37,491 bases of DNA, taken from the NCBI GenBank assembly GCA_050942875.1, contig JBMNOD010000031.1, positions 1-37,491 of the forward strand, given 5' to 3'. The position numbers and the translations under genes are program-made. Source of the DNA: JAAZAI01 sp050942875. Lineage in GTDB: Bacteria; Verrucomicrobiota; Kiritimatiellia; RFP12; UBA3636. Below the pieces are notes generated by a model. The model did not search any database, was not told the DNA's origin, and worked only from the letters and a program-made list of their open reading frames with translations. Within the stretch, counting starts at the first letter, position 1; each line of letters starts with the position of its first letter. Positions 23,898-32,768 of this stretch are shown here, one piece after another.

Positions 23898-26126
23898 ATG
23901 AAACACAAAGGAATTGAAAGCGCGATCAGATTCTTGGCGGCGACACTTCTCATGACAATGAACGGTGCGGCGACAGCCGCAAGCCATTCCGTTGTGACGG
24001 AGGAGACCCTTGCCTACTTTTCAGGCGGGCAGCCGGTCACGGCAGGGGGCGAATGCAATGAGTTGGCTGTGGGTGGAATGGCCCCCAGCATCCAGTTTTC
24101 AAGCCCAGCGTCGGAAATGCCTGCGCAAATCAGCGTGGAGGCAATGCCGTTTATTTGGGCCGGGGATGCCTGTCAAGGCAAGACGAATGCCTTGGCGTAT
24201 CGTTTCTTTTCACAAGGGCGCTGGAAAATGGCGGACACATCGGCATTGAGCGAAAGCTTCACGGCTGAATTCTTCTTTCGCGCAGACCAGACTGGCTTCA
24301 CAGGAACCGGGCAAGATCCCTTTGTATATCTAATGCACCGCCACGACAATTTCTATTTTTTAATTGCCAGGGAAACAGGACAATTGGGCTGCCAATTAGG
24401 AGAAGCGAGCCCAATAATATTGACACAAGACATGCGTGATGGGATGTGGCACCATTATGCGATCACGTTCGACAAGGCGGCGGATACGATGAAGGCGTAT
24501 CTTGACGGAATCCAAATTGGCGAAGCGGCGGGCATGTCGTGGCCCATAGCCTCTGCAACGTCGGATGCGCTTTATTTAGCGGCCGGAGCATGGGGTGATG
24601 GCCTGTACCAGGCGCTCGTGAGCGGGGGATCCTATGACGAATTTCGAATCACGACTCGGGTTTTGGCGCCGGGCGAATTCTTGTCGGCAGGAAGCTATCC
24701 GGTCGATGCCGACACGATTGCCTATTTTAACTTCTCTGACAGCAATGTTTTGGCGCGGACCGTCCATTTAAGAGATACCATGCCGACATCGCGTCGAGCA
24801 ATGAATGTTGAAACATTCCACTCGTTGCATACCAATGTTCCATGCGGGACATTGTACGGGAACAATGGAACCGATTTGCCCGTTGGAAACATTGGGTCGT
24901 ATTATGGAAAAACAGACCCTGCACAAGCCGGGCCGGAGGGAAATGGCAATGCGGGTTTCGGATTGGTGGTCGAAGACGCTGCAAAATTGAACGGAACCCA
25001 ATCGTTCACAATCGAGACGTATGCGAAGTTCGAGGTGAACGCCCCGAAGTATTATGCCTATTTCATGTCCATGAACGAGCGAGCCACAACATGGGCTTAT
25101 TTCTTCGACATGTCCGGAAATCTCGCAACTTCGGTCGAAGGTGTTGCGCGACATGGGGATGTGAATGGGACCTCGCTCCGCATCATGGATGGCGCATGGC
25201 ATCATTTGGCCGTTGTCTACGATGTTCAGCGTAAACAAATGTCGTTTTATGTCGACTACAGGCTTTTTCAGACATATCAGAATGTAACAGGCGACTTCTC
25301 GCCGTCGTCTGGAACGCCGGCTTTTCTGCTTGGCGGCGGATGGAAGATTGAACATTGGGGGTTGAAGGACGGCCCTAATGAAGCGACGTATGATGAAGTC
25401 AGAATAACGCAACGAGCATTGCGCGTGCCGGAGTTTTTGACGGACGAGTCGATTGTCGGAGTTTCACGCGATCTTGTCGCAAGATACGAGAATTCGGATT
25501 GGGGCTCCGTATTGGATTCGAGCTCCAAATACCATTTGTCTGGAGAGAAGGATGGCTCCGTTGCGTTTTCGAGAAGAGGTTGCGTTTCTCCTCTCGTCAC
25601 GGATGTTGGACGAACGTTTGCTTTGACGAATGAATTTGGGCTTCTCCTTTCCCCGGGAACGGTTGTCTATCCGCCCACCGGTGCGTTGGATGGCTCGCAG
25701 GGGACGACCGAGGCGTTTCTCAAAGTGTCCCAGGAAACGTCAAGCGCGGTTCCTGTCCTTGCGTTGACCTCTTCGGCAACAACGAACACGCCTGTTTGGC
25801 AATTGACCGCAGGTGGCGACTTCTTCGTTCGAGGGACGGCACGGACGCTCAACACGCCGATTCTTCTGAAAGACGGATGCTGGCACCATGTTGCAGTGGT
25901 TTTTGAAAAAGAAGAAAGCGGTTGTTTGCTCAAGCTCTATTTTGACTATGATGAAATCTACTCCGCTACAGAAGCGGGGTTGATTGAAGCGGAATCAATA
26001 GGCGTCACTGTCGGCGGGAACGGGTTTCATGGTGCCGTTGATGAATTGCGGCATCATGCCGTCGCTCGCGAAGAGGCCGCCTTTTTGGAAGCCCGCAGGT
26101 TTGGCGTCGTCCTTGTCATTCGATAG
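23898..26126 (+). CDS. Exported triple-LamG-domain protein, copy 1
   Basis: 742 residues. A signal peptide (1-28, ending GAATAA) precedes three concanavalin-like LamG domains at about 118-262, 366-515 and 600-735. Each shows the diagnostic pair DGxWHHxAVxF/Y (DGMWHHYAITF, DGAWHHLAVVY, DGCWHHVAVVF) and YDExRIT...PEFL at its end. Such domains bind carbohydrate or surface polymers; no catalytic domain is visible, so a binding or adhesion role beside the two enzymes is likely. The ATG at 23898 is preferred over one at 23886 because GAGG sits 6 bp before it and the signal peptide starts there. First gene of a three-gene operon; AT-richer codons than its surroundings. Confidence 0.87.
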   Translation: MKHKGIESAIRFLAATLLMTMNGAATAASHSVVTEETLAYFSGGQPVTAGGECNELAVGGMAPSIQFSSPASEMPAQISVEAMPFIWAGDACQGKTNALAYRFFSQGRWKMADTSALSESFTAEFFFRADQTGFTGTGQDPFVYLMHRHDNFYFLIARETGQLGCQLGEASPIILTQDMRDGMWHHYAITFDKAADTMKAYLDGIQIGEAAGMSWPIASATSDALYLAAGAWGDGLYQALVSGGSYDEFRITTRVLAPGEFLSAGSYPVDADTIAYFNFSDSNVLARTVHLRDTMPTSRRAMNVETFHSLHTNVPCGTLYGNNGTDLPVGNIGSYYGKTDPAQAGPEGNGNAGFGLVVEDAAKLNGTQSFTIETYAKFEVNAPKYYAYFMSMNERATTWAYFFDMSGNLATSVEGVARHGDVNGTSLRIMDGAWHHLAVVYDVQRKQMSFYVDYRLFQTYQNVTGDFSPSSGTPAFLLGGGWKIEHWGLKDGPNEATYDEVRITQRALRVPEFLTDESIVGVSRDLVARYENSDWGSVLDSSSKYHLSGEKDGSVAFSRRGCVSPLVTDVGRTFALTNEFGLLLSPGTVVYPPTGALDGSQGTTEAFLKVSQETSSAVPVLALTSSATTNTPVWQLTAGGDFFVRGTARTLNTPILLKDGCWHHVAVVFEKEESGCLLKLYFDYDEIYSATEAGLIEAESIGVTVGGNGFHGAVDELRHHAVAREEAAFLEARRFGVVLVIR

Positions 26127-26186
26127 GCATTCGATGCGCATTGCGATTCTAGACGAATTGCGTCAGAAAGGGAAAGAGTTGACAAG

Positions 26187-27848
26187 ATGAAAAAAGAAGA
26201 AGCTGGATTGGTCGCATCGTGTTTCTGCTGCTTGACGGCGCTGTCGGCATGTGGCGCCAATGGAGAAGTCGTCATTAAAGCGGGAGCCGGAAACAGGACG
26301 CCCGATGTTGTAAAAGCCATGTCCGCGGTTCCCGACGGGGGCGTGGTCCGTTTTGAAAAAGGGGAATACCATTTTTTTGAAGAAGGGACCACGAATCGTT
26401 TCATCAAGATGGTGAACGGCTCTTCCGGTGGAAAAAAGATTCTGTTTGACCTTGTCCAACGAAAAGACATCACGCTGGACGGCGGAGATTCGTTGTTTGT
26501 CTGGCATGGAAACGTATTCCCAATTGCCGTCGAAAGCTCCGAGAACATCTGCATCAAGAATTTCACGTCGCGTGCATTTCGGCCTTCCTATGTGGAATTC
26601 ACAATCGTCAAGGCGAATGAGGATGGTTTTTCGCTCAAATTCAACGATGGCGTTTCGTGGAAAATTGAGGACGGGGCTCTGTTGGTCGAAACGGATTTAG
26701 GGGTCTTCGACTCGCGCAAAAGCGCAATCCCCTTGCATGCGCTCAGTCGTTGCGCCATCCATTTCCTCTTCCTGGCGAACAAAAACTGCTCGCGTGTTGG
26801 CATGCCGTCGACTTTCATGAATGCCGTTGCCGAAGACGGCAAGGACGGGACAGTCTACGTACACAATCGACATCAGGACATGAATGGGTGCATCGACCGC
26901 CTGCCCTATAAAGAAGGCGAACCTCTCGCCATGTTGTTGAACGGGCGGGAGCGTTGCGGCATCTTCATCTCGGAGTCGAAAAAAGTCACGGTGCAGAACG
27001 TGAAAATGGAGAGCGGCGACGGGATGGGCATCGTGTCTCTCTTCACCGAGGATCTACTCGTTGACCGTTATCGCGTGGTTCCCCGTCCTGGGTCGAAGGT
27101 TTCGATCACCGCCGACTGCCTGTTCGTCGTAAACAACCGAGGAAGGGTCGAAGTTCGGGACTCCGAAATGTCTTATTCGATGGACGACGCGATGAACATC
27201 CATGGCATCTACATGAAGGTGTCTTCTTCAGAAGGCAATAAACTTGTCGTGTCTCCAATTTACCGTAGCGTACGTGGCGCGAATCCGTTTCGAGATGGCG
27301 ATTGGATCGAACTTTCGGCAGAATTGCCGCGACGTGACGTGATCGGAAGCGCCCGCATTGTCACAGCAAGGTTCATGTCCGATGTCGATGTCGAGCTGAC
27401 ATTAGACCGTGAAGTTGGAGCCTGCCCGGTGGGGACCCGAGTCGAAAATGTGTCGGCTACACCTCGTCTCGTTCGCATCCGTGATTCGTATTTTCATGAT
27501 ACAATGCACCTCCGCCTTTCGGGCCGCAGCCCCTACATCATTGAACGAAATCGCTTTGAGCGAGGGCTTGCCCTCTTGATCAACGATCTGTCTGGATATT
27601 GGGGCGAATGCGGGCGCACCGCCGACATGACGATACGGGACAATGCCTTTGTCGATTTCAATTCGAGAGGCGGATGGGACGGCTTTATCGTGGCGGAAGT
27701 CGAAGGACGAGACATGAGCCAGCCTCCGCCAAAGATACACCGTGGGCTGAAGATCCTGGACAATCGTTATCAGGGGATACGCACACGTTTCGTTCACTTG
27801 CCATGTGCCGAGGATCCCATCGTGGATGGAAACACAGAAGGCTTGTGA
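26187..27848 (+). CDS. GH110-like alpha-galactosidase, parallel beta-helix, copy 1
   Basis: 553 residues. The N-terminus ends in LSAC (Cys22), a good lipobox, so it is probably a lipoprotein. The body is a right-handed beta-helix. It follows GH110 alpha-1,3-galactosidases along its length: VVRFEKGEYHF, KDITLDGGDSLFVWHG, CGIFISESKKVTVQNV, and above all SITADC (Asp310) and SMDDAMNIHG (Asp333, Asp334). In characterised GH110 enzymes the catalytic aspartates have the same spacing (23 residues, then adjacent). Expected action: inverting removal of terminal alpha-1,3-linked galactose from glycans (blood group B, alpha-Gal) or algal galactans. Sequence drift elsewhere means another sugar is possible. 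Start 60 bp after the LamG stop. Confidence 0.82.
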   Translation: MKKEEAGLVASCFCCLTALSACGANGEVVIKAGAGNRTPDVVKAMSAVPDGGVVRFEKGEYHFFEEGTTNRFIKMVNGSSGGKKILFDLVQRKDITLDGGDSLFVWHGNVFPIAVESSENICIKNFTSRAFRPSYVEFTIVKANEDGFSLKFNDGVSWKIEDGALLVETDLGVFDSRKSAIPLHALSRCAIHFLFLANKNCSRVGMPSTFMNAVAEDGKDGTVYVHNRHQDMNGCIDRLPYKEGEPLAMLLNGRERCGIFISESKKVTVQNVKMESGDGMGIVSLFTEDLLVDRYRVVPRPGSKVSITADCLFVVNNRGRVEVRDSEMSYSMDDAMNIHGIYMKVSSSEGNKLVVSPIYRSVRGANPFRDGDWIELSAELPRRDVIGSARIVTARFMSDVDVELTLDREVGACPVGTRVENVSATPRLVRIRDSYFHDTMHLRLSGRSPYIIERNRFERGLALLINDLSGYWGECGRTADMTIRDNAFVDFNSRGGWDGFIVAEVEGRDMSQPPPKIHRGLKILDNRYQGIRTRFVHLPCAEDPIVDGNTEGL

Positions 27849-27849
27849 A

Positions 27850-30003
27850 ATGGTGTGCTTGATTGGATTCTTCGCCATGACCCTGACGTTTGTTTGTCCG
27901 GCTTTTGGAGGAGGAGCTTCCGGCGCTTGGCGGCTTCTCCCCATTTCAGGCGGAGGGAACATGACGGGCGTGTGCATCGCGCCGTCGGATCCAAAGGTCT
28001 GGTACGCATACGCTGACGTCGGCGGCCCCTATCGATCGGACGATGCCGGGGAGACTTGGCGCGCGCTGCATGGCAACATGCCTGTCGAATTCCGGAGGAA
28101 GTTCGCCGATCACATCCGAACGTTGTCCATTGATCCGTCAAATCCCGACCGCTTTGTTTTCGTGTCCGGTTGGCTGACGGAAATTGTTGCCGCAGGCGCA
28201 TTCGTTTCAGATGATGGCGGACGCACCTACCGACAGACCCTGACGGCGAAGATCCGTGGCGAGGGGTCAGAATCGAAGCGCATGGGCAAGGCTTTGGCAA
28301 GAAACCCCCTGAAACCGCGCGAATTGATCGCCGTCGCGGAAGGGGATGGGATTTTCCTGTCAACAGATTCCGGTGAAACATGGCGGTCTGTCGGCTGCAA
28401 GGGTTACAATTTCATGGATGTCTGGTACGACAGAGCCGTCAAAGATCGCGTCTATGCTTCGGCGTCGGATTGTCCGTCAATCAAGACGCCGTACCAATTT
28501 GGATTGTTCCGTTCCGATGATGGGGGCATGTCGTGGAACCAGGTGTCGGACGTCGCGCCTTCGGAGATGACTCAGATCCCAGGGAACAAGATGCTGGCAG
28601 GTCTTTTCCAAACCGTTAAAGGCAGTGAAGTAAAATGTTCGGTTGACGCCGGGGGAACCTGGATTCCGTATTCGGAAGGCCTCCCGTCCCCAAAAGAAGG
28701 CGACGATCCAACTCGCCAAGGCACTTGCATCGCCATGGCCGCCACGAGCAACCATGTTCTTGTCGCGGATTGGATTGGTCGTCTTTATCGTCGAAGCCCC
28801 AAAGACAGTCGTTGGGAGTCCATCCCCGTCGAATCGATGACACTTGGGAACCCTCGGACCCAGTGTGCTCTTGTGGAGGAATGCCGCCTCAAATATCGAC
28901 GGTGCACCTGTGACATCACAGTTGATCCGGAAAATGAAAACCATCTGCTGACGGTGGATTGGTTCATGCTCTGGGAATCGTGGGATGGCGGTCGGAACTG
29001 GACGTCCAGGGGTGATGGCATGCAGCAGGTTGTCCCCTTTACAATTTCGTGCGATCCTTTTTCGGCGGACAATCTGGTTTATGGTCTGGCCGACATTGGA
29101 CAATATTCGTCTCAAGACGGCGGCAAGAGCTACCACAAGGATCCTTATTCAAGCGGAACGACATCTGTCGCCTGGTCTTCAAAAAAAGTTGGGCGAGTCT
29201 ATGCCGTTGGCGGAAAGGTCGGCGCTCAATTTATCATTTCAGATGACAGTGGAAGATCTTGGCGATTGTCAAAAGGCGTTGGAATGCCTTATTTCGGATA
29301 TGAAAAGGTGGGGCACGGCATATTTACCGCAGCGGTCGATCCGATTTCCGACGACGTCCTGATTTGTGTCGCAGGGAAGGTGGCGCCTGGGTTGGGCGGA
29401 ATCTATCGATCAACAGACGGGGGGGACTCTTGGGAATGGTACGGAAATGGATTGCCAGAGGTTCCAGCGTTCTATCGTCCGGAAGAATTCTGGTATGGCG
29501 GACCGGCCGGTTGGCCTTCGCAGTTGGTGTTCTCAACTGATGGAAGCGCACTGACGTTCAGCCCGGTAGAGGATCAGGCCTTTTATCTGGACCGGTCGGC
29601 TGATCAGTGGCTTCCCGTGAAGATATCCTGCGGACGCGGCAGGTTTGTCTGTGCCGCCGATCCGTTCTCTCCAGGCCGATTTCTTGTGGCAGGCGAGCAA
29701 GGCATTGACGAGGTAACGGAGGGGGGACGTGTCGTTTCTCGCAAGCTGCCTCAGTCGGAGAGGCTTGGTTTCTCGGTGGCCTTCGACGCCCATACACGAG
29801 GGCTTGTTGTTGCGACAACGGCAGACGGCACGGAAATTTGGCTTTCTCAAGACGGTGGTGAGAACTGGCAAACCGTACCCGATGGCATGAACGTGCCGAC
29901 GGGCACCGTGGCCATGCTTGTTGTCGATCGCGAAAGACTGTTTATCATTACACGAGGCAGTGGAGTCTGGACGCGTAGTTTGTCGAGTTTGATCGACAAA
30001 TGA
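27850..30003 (+). CDS. GH74-like Asp-box beta-propeller protein, copy 1
   Basis: 717 residues with a signal peptide (1-20, MVCLIGFFAMTLTFVCPAFG). About ten Asp-boxes (SxDxGxxW; e.g. 63-70, 171-178, 222-229, 377-384, 464-471, 521-528, 666-673) mark a double seven-bladed propeller as in GH74. Both catalytic aspartates of GH74 have counterparts: WYAYADVGGPYR (Asp56) and YGLADIGQYSSQDGG (Asp415). GH74 members cleave xyloglucan; relatives with this fold act on other beta-glucans or merely bind, so the substrate is open. The ATG at 27850 lies one base after the GH110-like stop, with AGAAGG upstream; longer in-frame starts overlap the previous gene and hide the signal peptide. Third gene of the operon. 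Confidence 0.8.
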   Translation: MVCLIGFFAMTLTFVCPAFGGGASGAWRLLPISGGGNMTGVCIAPSDPKVWYAYADVGGPYRSDDAGETWRALHGNMPVEFRRKFADHIRTLSIDPSNPDRFVFVSGWLTEIVAAGAFVSDDGGRTYRQTLTAKIRGEGSESKRMGKALARNPLKPRELIAVAEGDGIFLSTDSGETWRSVGCKGYNFMDVWYDRAVKDRVYASASDCPSIKTPYQFGLFRSDDGGMSWNQVSDVAPSEMTQIPGNKMLAGLFQTVKGSEVKCSVDAGGTWIPYSEGLPSPKEGDDPTRQGTCIAMAATSNHVLVADWIGRLYRRSPKDSRWESIPVESMTLGNPRTQCALVEECRLKYRRCTCDITVDPENENHLLTVDWFMLWESWDGGRNWTSRGDGMQQVVPFTISCDPFSADNLVYGLADIGQYSSQDGGKSYHKDPYSSGTTSVAWSSKKVGRVYAVGGKVGAQFIISDDSGRSWRLSKGVGMPYFGYEKVGHGIFTAAVDPISDDVLICVAGKVAPGLGGIYRSTDGGDSWEWYGNGLPEVPAFYRPEEFWYGGPAGWPSQLVFSTDGSALTFSPVEDQAFYLDRSADQWLPVKISCGRGRFVCAADPFSPGRFLVAGEQGIDEVTEGGRVVSRKLPQSERLGFSVAFDAHTRGLVVATTADGTEIWLSQDGGENWQTVPDGMNVPTGTVAMLVVDRERLFIITRGSGVWTRSLSSLIDK

Positions 30004-30196
30004 ACATGGTGCGGTAGAAAAGAATTTTTCCCGGAAGTTTGAAGGACAAGCGACCATGAGCGGAAACAACGTGCGAAACGAGAGAATTCACAATGTCCCG
30101 ACGCCTTGCATGTGAACCGCTTCGCTTGAACGGATACGTGAACGACGCTGCCGCAAGGCAAAGGGGCACGGGTTTCCAACCTTGCCTTTTACCGGC

Positions 30197-30222
30197 CCCT
30201 TGGTTTTGCCAAGGGTTTTTTT
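30197..30222 (+). terminator. Intrinsic terminator of cassette copy 1
   Basis: CCCTTGG and CCAAGGG form a perfect 7-bp stem around TTTTG, followed by seven T (30216-30222). It lies 194 bp after the last stop. The gap 30004-30196 holds half of a CACGGGTTTCC hairpin repeat (about 30165-30180) and a 19-codon ORF from 30056 that is probably not a gene. Confidence 0.85.
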
Positions 30223-30230
30223 GATTTCAA

Positions 30231-30337
30231 CAATCTTGCCCAAAACCCGCTCGACGAAGCCGTCCCGGCCCGTCCCGGTTTCAAGTTTCAAATTTCAAAT
30301 CCCATTTCCAGAATCGTGACTTTTTGCCGAATTAGAG
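30231..30337 (+). repeat. Middle flanking repeat (B), a hybrid of A and C
   Basis: Its left part matches C (G at 30268, CCCGGCCCG), its right part matches A (no 5-bp deletion, AAATCCCATTT, GACTTTTTGCCGAATTAG). The switch lies at about 30269-30275. This is what a crossover between A and C would leave at the junction of the two units. Confidence 0.8.
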
Positions 30338-30356
30338 GTCTTTTTCAAATGAATTA

Positions 30357-30436
30357 AATAGTCTAAACTATTGATCAAATCTTGTGGAAGGAATCATGTC
30401 GTGATGCGTCGTGCAAAACTGGACAAGCCTTCCACA
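30357..30436 (+). promoter_or_regulatory. Leader region of cassette copy 2
   Basis: Same palindrome (30357-30372) and same leader stem (arms 30383-30391 and 30428-30436) as copy 1, so both units carry their own control region. Confidence 0.35.
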
Positions 30437-30479
30437 GTGCAAACAACCAACCACAGGTTTGTGAGGAATGAGGCACACA

Positions 30480-32708
30480 ATGAAACACAAAGGAATTGAA
30501 AGCGCGATCAGATTCTTGGCGGCGACACTTCTCATGACAATGAACGGTGCGGCGACAGCCGCAAGCCATTCCGTTGTGACGGAGGAGACCCTTGCCTACT
30601 TTTCAGGCGGGCAGCCGGTCACGGCAGGGGGCGAATGCAATGAGTTGGCTGTGGGTGGAATGGCCCCCAGCATCCAGTTTTCAAGCCCAGCGTCGGAAAT
30701 GCCTGCGCAAATCAGCGTGGAGGCAATGCCGTTTATTTGGGCCGGGGATGCCTGTCAAGGCAAGACGAATGCCTTGGCGTATCGTTTCTTTTCACAAGGG
30801 CGCTGGAAAATGGCGGACACATCGGCATTGAGCGAAAGCTTCACGGCTGAATTCTTCTTTCGCGCAGACCAGACTGGCTTCACAGGAACCGGGCAAGATC
30901 CCTTTGTATATCTAATGCACCGCCACGACAATTTCTATTTTTTAATTGCCAGGGAAACAGGACAATTGGGCTGCCAATTAGGAGAAGCGAGCCCAATAAT
31001 ATTGACACAAGACATGCGTGATGGGATGTGGCACCATTATGCGATCACGTTCGACAAGGCGGCGGATACGATGAAGGCGTATCTTGACGGAATCCAAATT
31101 GGCGAAGCGGCGGGCATGTCGTGGCCCATAGCCTCTGCAACGTCGGATGCGCTTTATTTAGCGGCCGGAGCATGGGGTGATGGCCTGTACCAGGCGCTCG
31201 TGAGCGGGGGATCCTATGACGAATTTCGAATCACGACTCGGGTTTTGGCGCCGGGCGAATTCTTGTCGGCAGGAAGCTATCCGGTCGATGCCGACACGAT
31301 TGCCTATTTTAACTTCTCTGACAGCAATGTTTTGGCGCGGACCGTCCATTTAAGAGATACCATGCCGACATCGCGTCGAGCAATGAATGTTGAAACATTC
31401 CACTCGTTGCATACCAATGTTCCATGCGGGACATTGTACGGGAACAATGGAACCGATTTGCCCGTTGGAAACATTGGGTCGTATTATGGAAAAACAGACC
31501 CTGCACAAGCCGGGCCGGAGGGAAATGGCAATGCGGGTTTCGGATTGGTGGTCGAAGACGCTGCAAAATTGAACGGAACCCAATCGTTCACAATCGAGAC
31601 GTATGCGAAGTTCGAGGTGAACGCCCCGAAGTATTATGCCTATTTCATGTCCATGAACGAGCGAGCCACAACATGGGCTTATTTCTTCGACATGTCCGGA
31701 AATCTCGCAACTTCGGTCGAAGGTGTTGCGCGACATGGGGATGTGAATGGGACCTCGCTCCGCATCATGGATGGCGCATGGCATCATTTGGCCGTTGTCT
31801 ACGATGTTCAGCGTAAACAAATGTCGTTTTATGTCGACTACAGGCTTTTTCAGACATATCAGAATGTAACAGGCGACTTCTCGCCGTCGTCTGGAACGCC
31901 GGCTTTTCTGCTTGGCGGCGGATGGAAGATTGAACATTGGGGGTTGAAGGACGGCCCTAATGAAGCGACGTATGATGAAGTCAGAATAACGCAACGAGCA
32001 TTGCGCGTGCCGGAGTTTTTGACGGACGAGTCGATTGTCGGAGTTTCACGCGATCTTGTCGCAAGATACGAGAATTCGGATTGGGGCTCCGTATTGGATT
32101 CGAGCTCCAAATACCATTTGTCTGGAGAGAAGGATGGCTCCGTTGCGTTTTCGAGAAGAGGTTGCGTTTCTCCTCTCGTCACGGATGTTGGACGAACGTT
32201 TGCTTTGACGAATGAATTTGGGCTTCTCCTTTCCCCGGGAACGGTTGTCTATCCGCCCACCGGTGCGTTGGATGGCTCGCAGGGGACGACCGAGGCGTTT
32301 CTCAAAGTGTCCCAGGAAACGTCAAGCGCGGTTCCTGTCCTTGCGTTGACCTCTTCGGCAACAACGAACACGCCTGTTTGGCAATTGACCGCAGGTGGCG
32401 ACTTCTTCGTTCGAGGGACGGCACGGACGCTCAACACGCCGATTCTTCTGAAAGACGGATGCTGGCACCATGTTGCAGTGGTTTTTGAAAAAGAAGAAAG
32501 CGGTTGTTTGCTCAAGCTCTATTTTGACTATGATGAAATCTACTCCGCTACAGAAGCGGGGTTGATTGAAGCGGAATCAATAGGCGTCACTGTCGGCGGG
32601 AACGGGTTTCATGGTGCCGTTGATGAATTGCGGCATCATGCCGTCGCTCGCGAAGAGGCCGCCTTTTTGGAAGCCCGCAGGTTTGGCGTCGTCCTTGTCA
32701 TTCGATAG
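30480..32708 (+). CDS. Exported triple-LamG-domain protein, copy 2
   Basis: Identical in protein sequence to the product of 23898-26126 (742 residues; signal peptide, three LamG domains). It has its own leader and start site, so it should be expressed independently downstream of the first cassette terminator. Absence of any coding change between the copies points to a very recent duplication or to gene conversion. Confidence 0.87.
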   Translation: MKHKGIESAIRFLAATLLMTMNGAATAASHSVVTEETLAYFSGGQPVTAGGECNELAVGGMAPSIQFSSPASEMPAQISVEAMPFIWAGDACQGKTNALAYRFFSQGRWKMADTSALSESFTAEFFFRADQTGFTGTGQDPFVYLMHRHDNFYFLIARETGQLGCQLGEASPIILTQDMRDGMWHHYAITFDKAADTMKAYLDGIQIGEAAGMSWPIASATSDALYLAAGAWGDGLYQALVSGGSYDEFRITTRVLAPGEFLSAGSYPVDADTIAYFNFSDSNVLARTVHLRDTMPTSRRAMNVETFHSLHTNVPCGTLYGNNGTDLPVGNIGSYYGKTDPAQAGPEGNGNAGFGLVVEDAAKLNGTQSFTIETYAKFEVNAPKYYAYFMSMNERATTWAYFFDMSGNLATSVEGVARHGDVNGTSLRIMDGAWHHLAVVYDVQRKQMSFYVDYRLFQTYQNVTGDFSPSSGTPAFLLGGGWKIEHWGLKDGPNEATYDEVRITQRALRVPEFLTDESIVGVSRDLVARYENSDWGSVLDSSSKYHLSGEKDGSVAFSRRGCVSPLVTDVGRTFALTNEFGLLLSPGTVVYPPTGALDGSQGTTEAFLKVSQETSSAVPVLALTSSATTNTPVWQLTAGGDFFVRGTARTLNTPILLKDGCWHHVAVVFEKEESGCLLKLYFDYDEIYSATEAGLIEAESIGVTVGGNGFHGAVDELRHHAVAREEAAFLEARRFGVVLVIR

Positions 32709-32768
32709 GCATTCGATGCGCATTGCGATTCTAGACGAATTGCGTCAGAAAGGGAAAGAGTTGACAAG

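Larger units (their letters stand above)
23649..30230 (+). repeat. 6582-bp tandem duplication, unit 1
   Basis: Unit 1 recurs directly as 30231-36812 at a constant offset of 6582 bp. I see one difference at 23686/30268 (T/G) within the flanking repeat and one at 30180/36762 (C/T); the region between, including three genes and all spacers, reads identical. Base composition is visibly less GC-rich than in 791-23000. The unit holds three exported-protein genes and a terminator. Confidence 0.93.

Noticed and set aside
30088..30291. Minus-strand ORF containing DGFVERVLGKIVEIKKTLGK, repeated at 36670-36861
   Set aside because: It runs through the terminator and flanking repeat, its N-terminus differs between copies and it starts at non-ATG codons; a by-product of the repeat.
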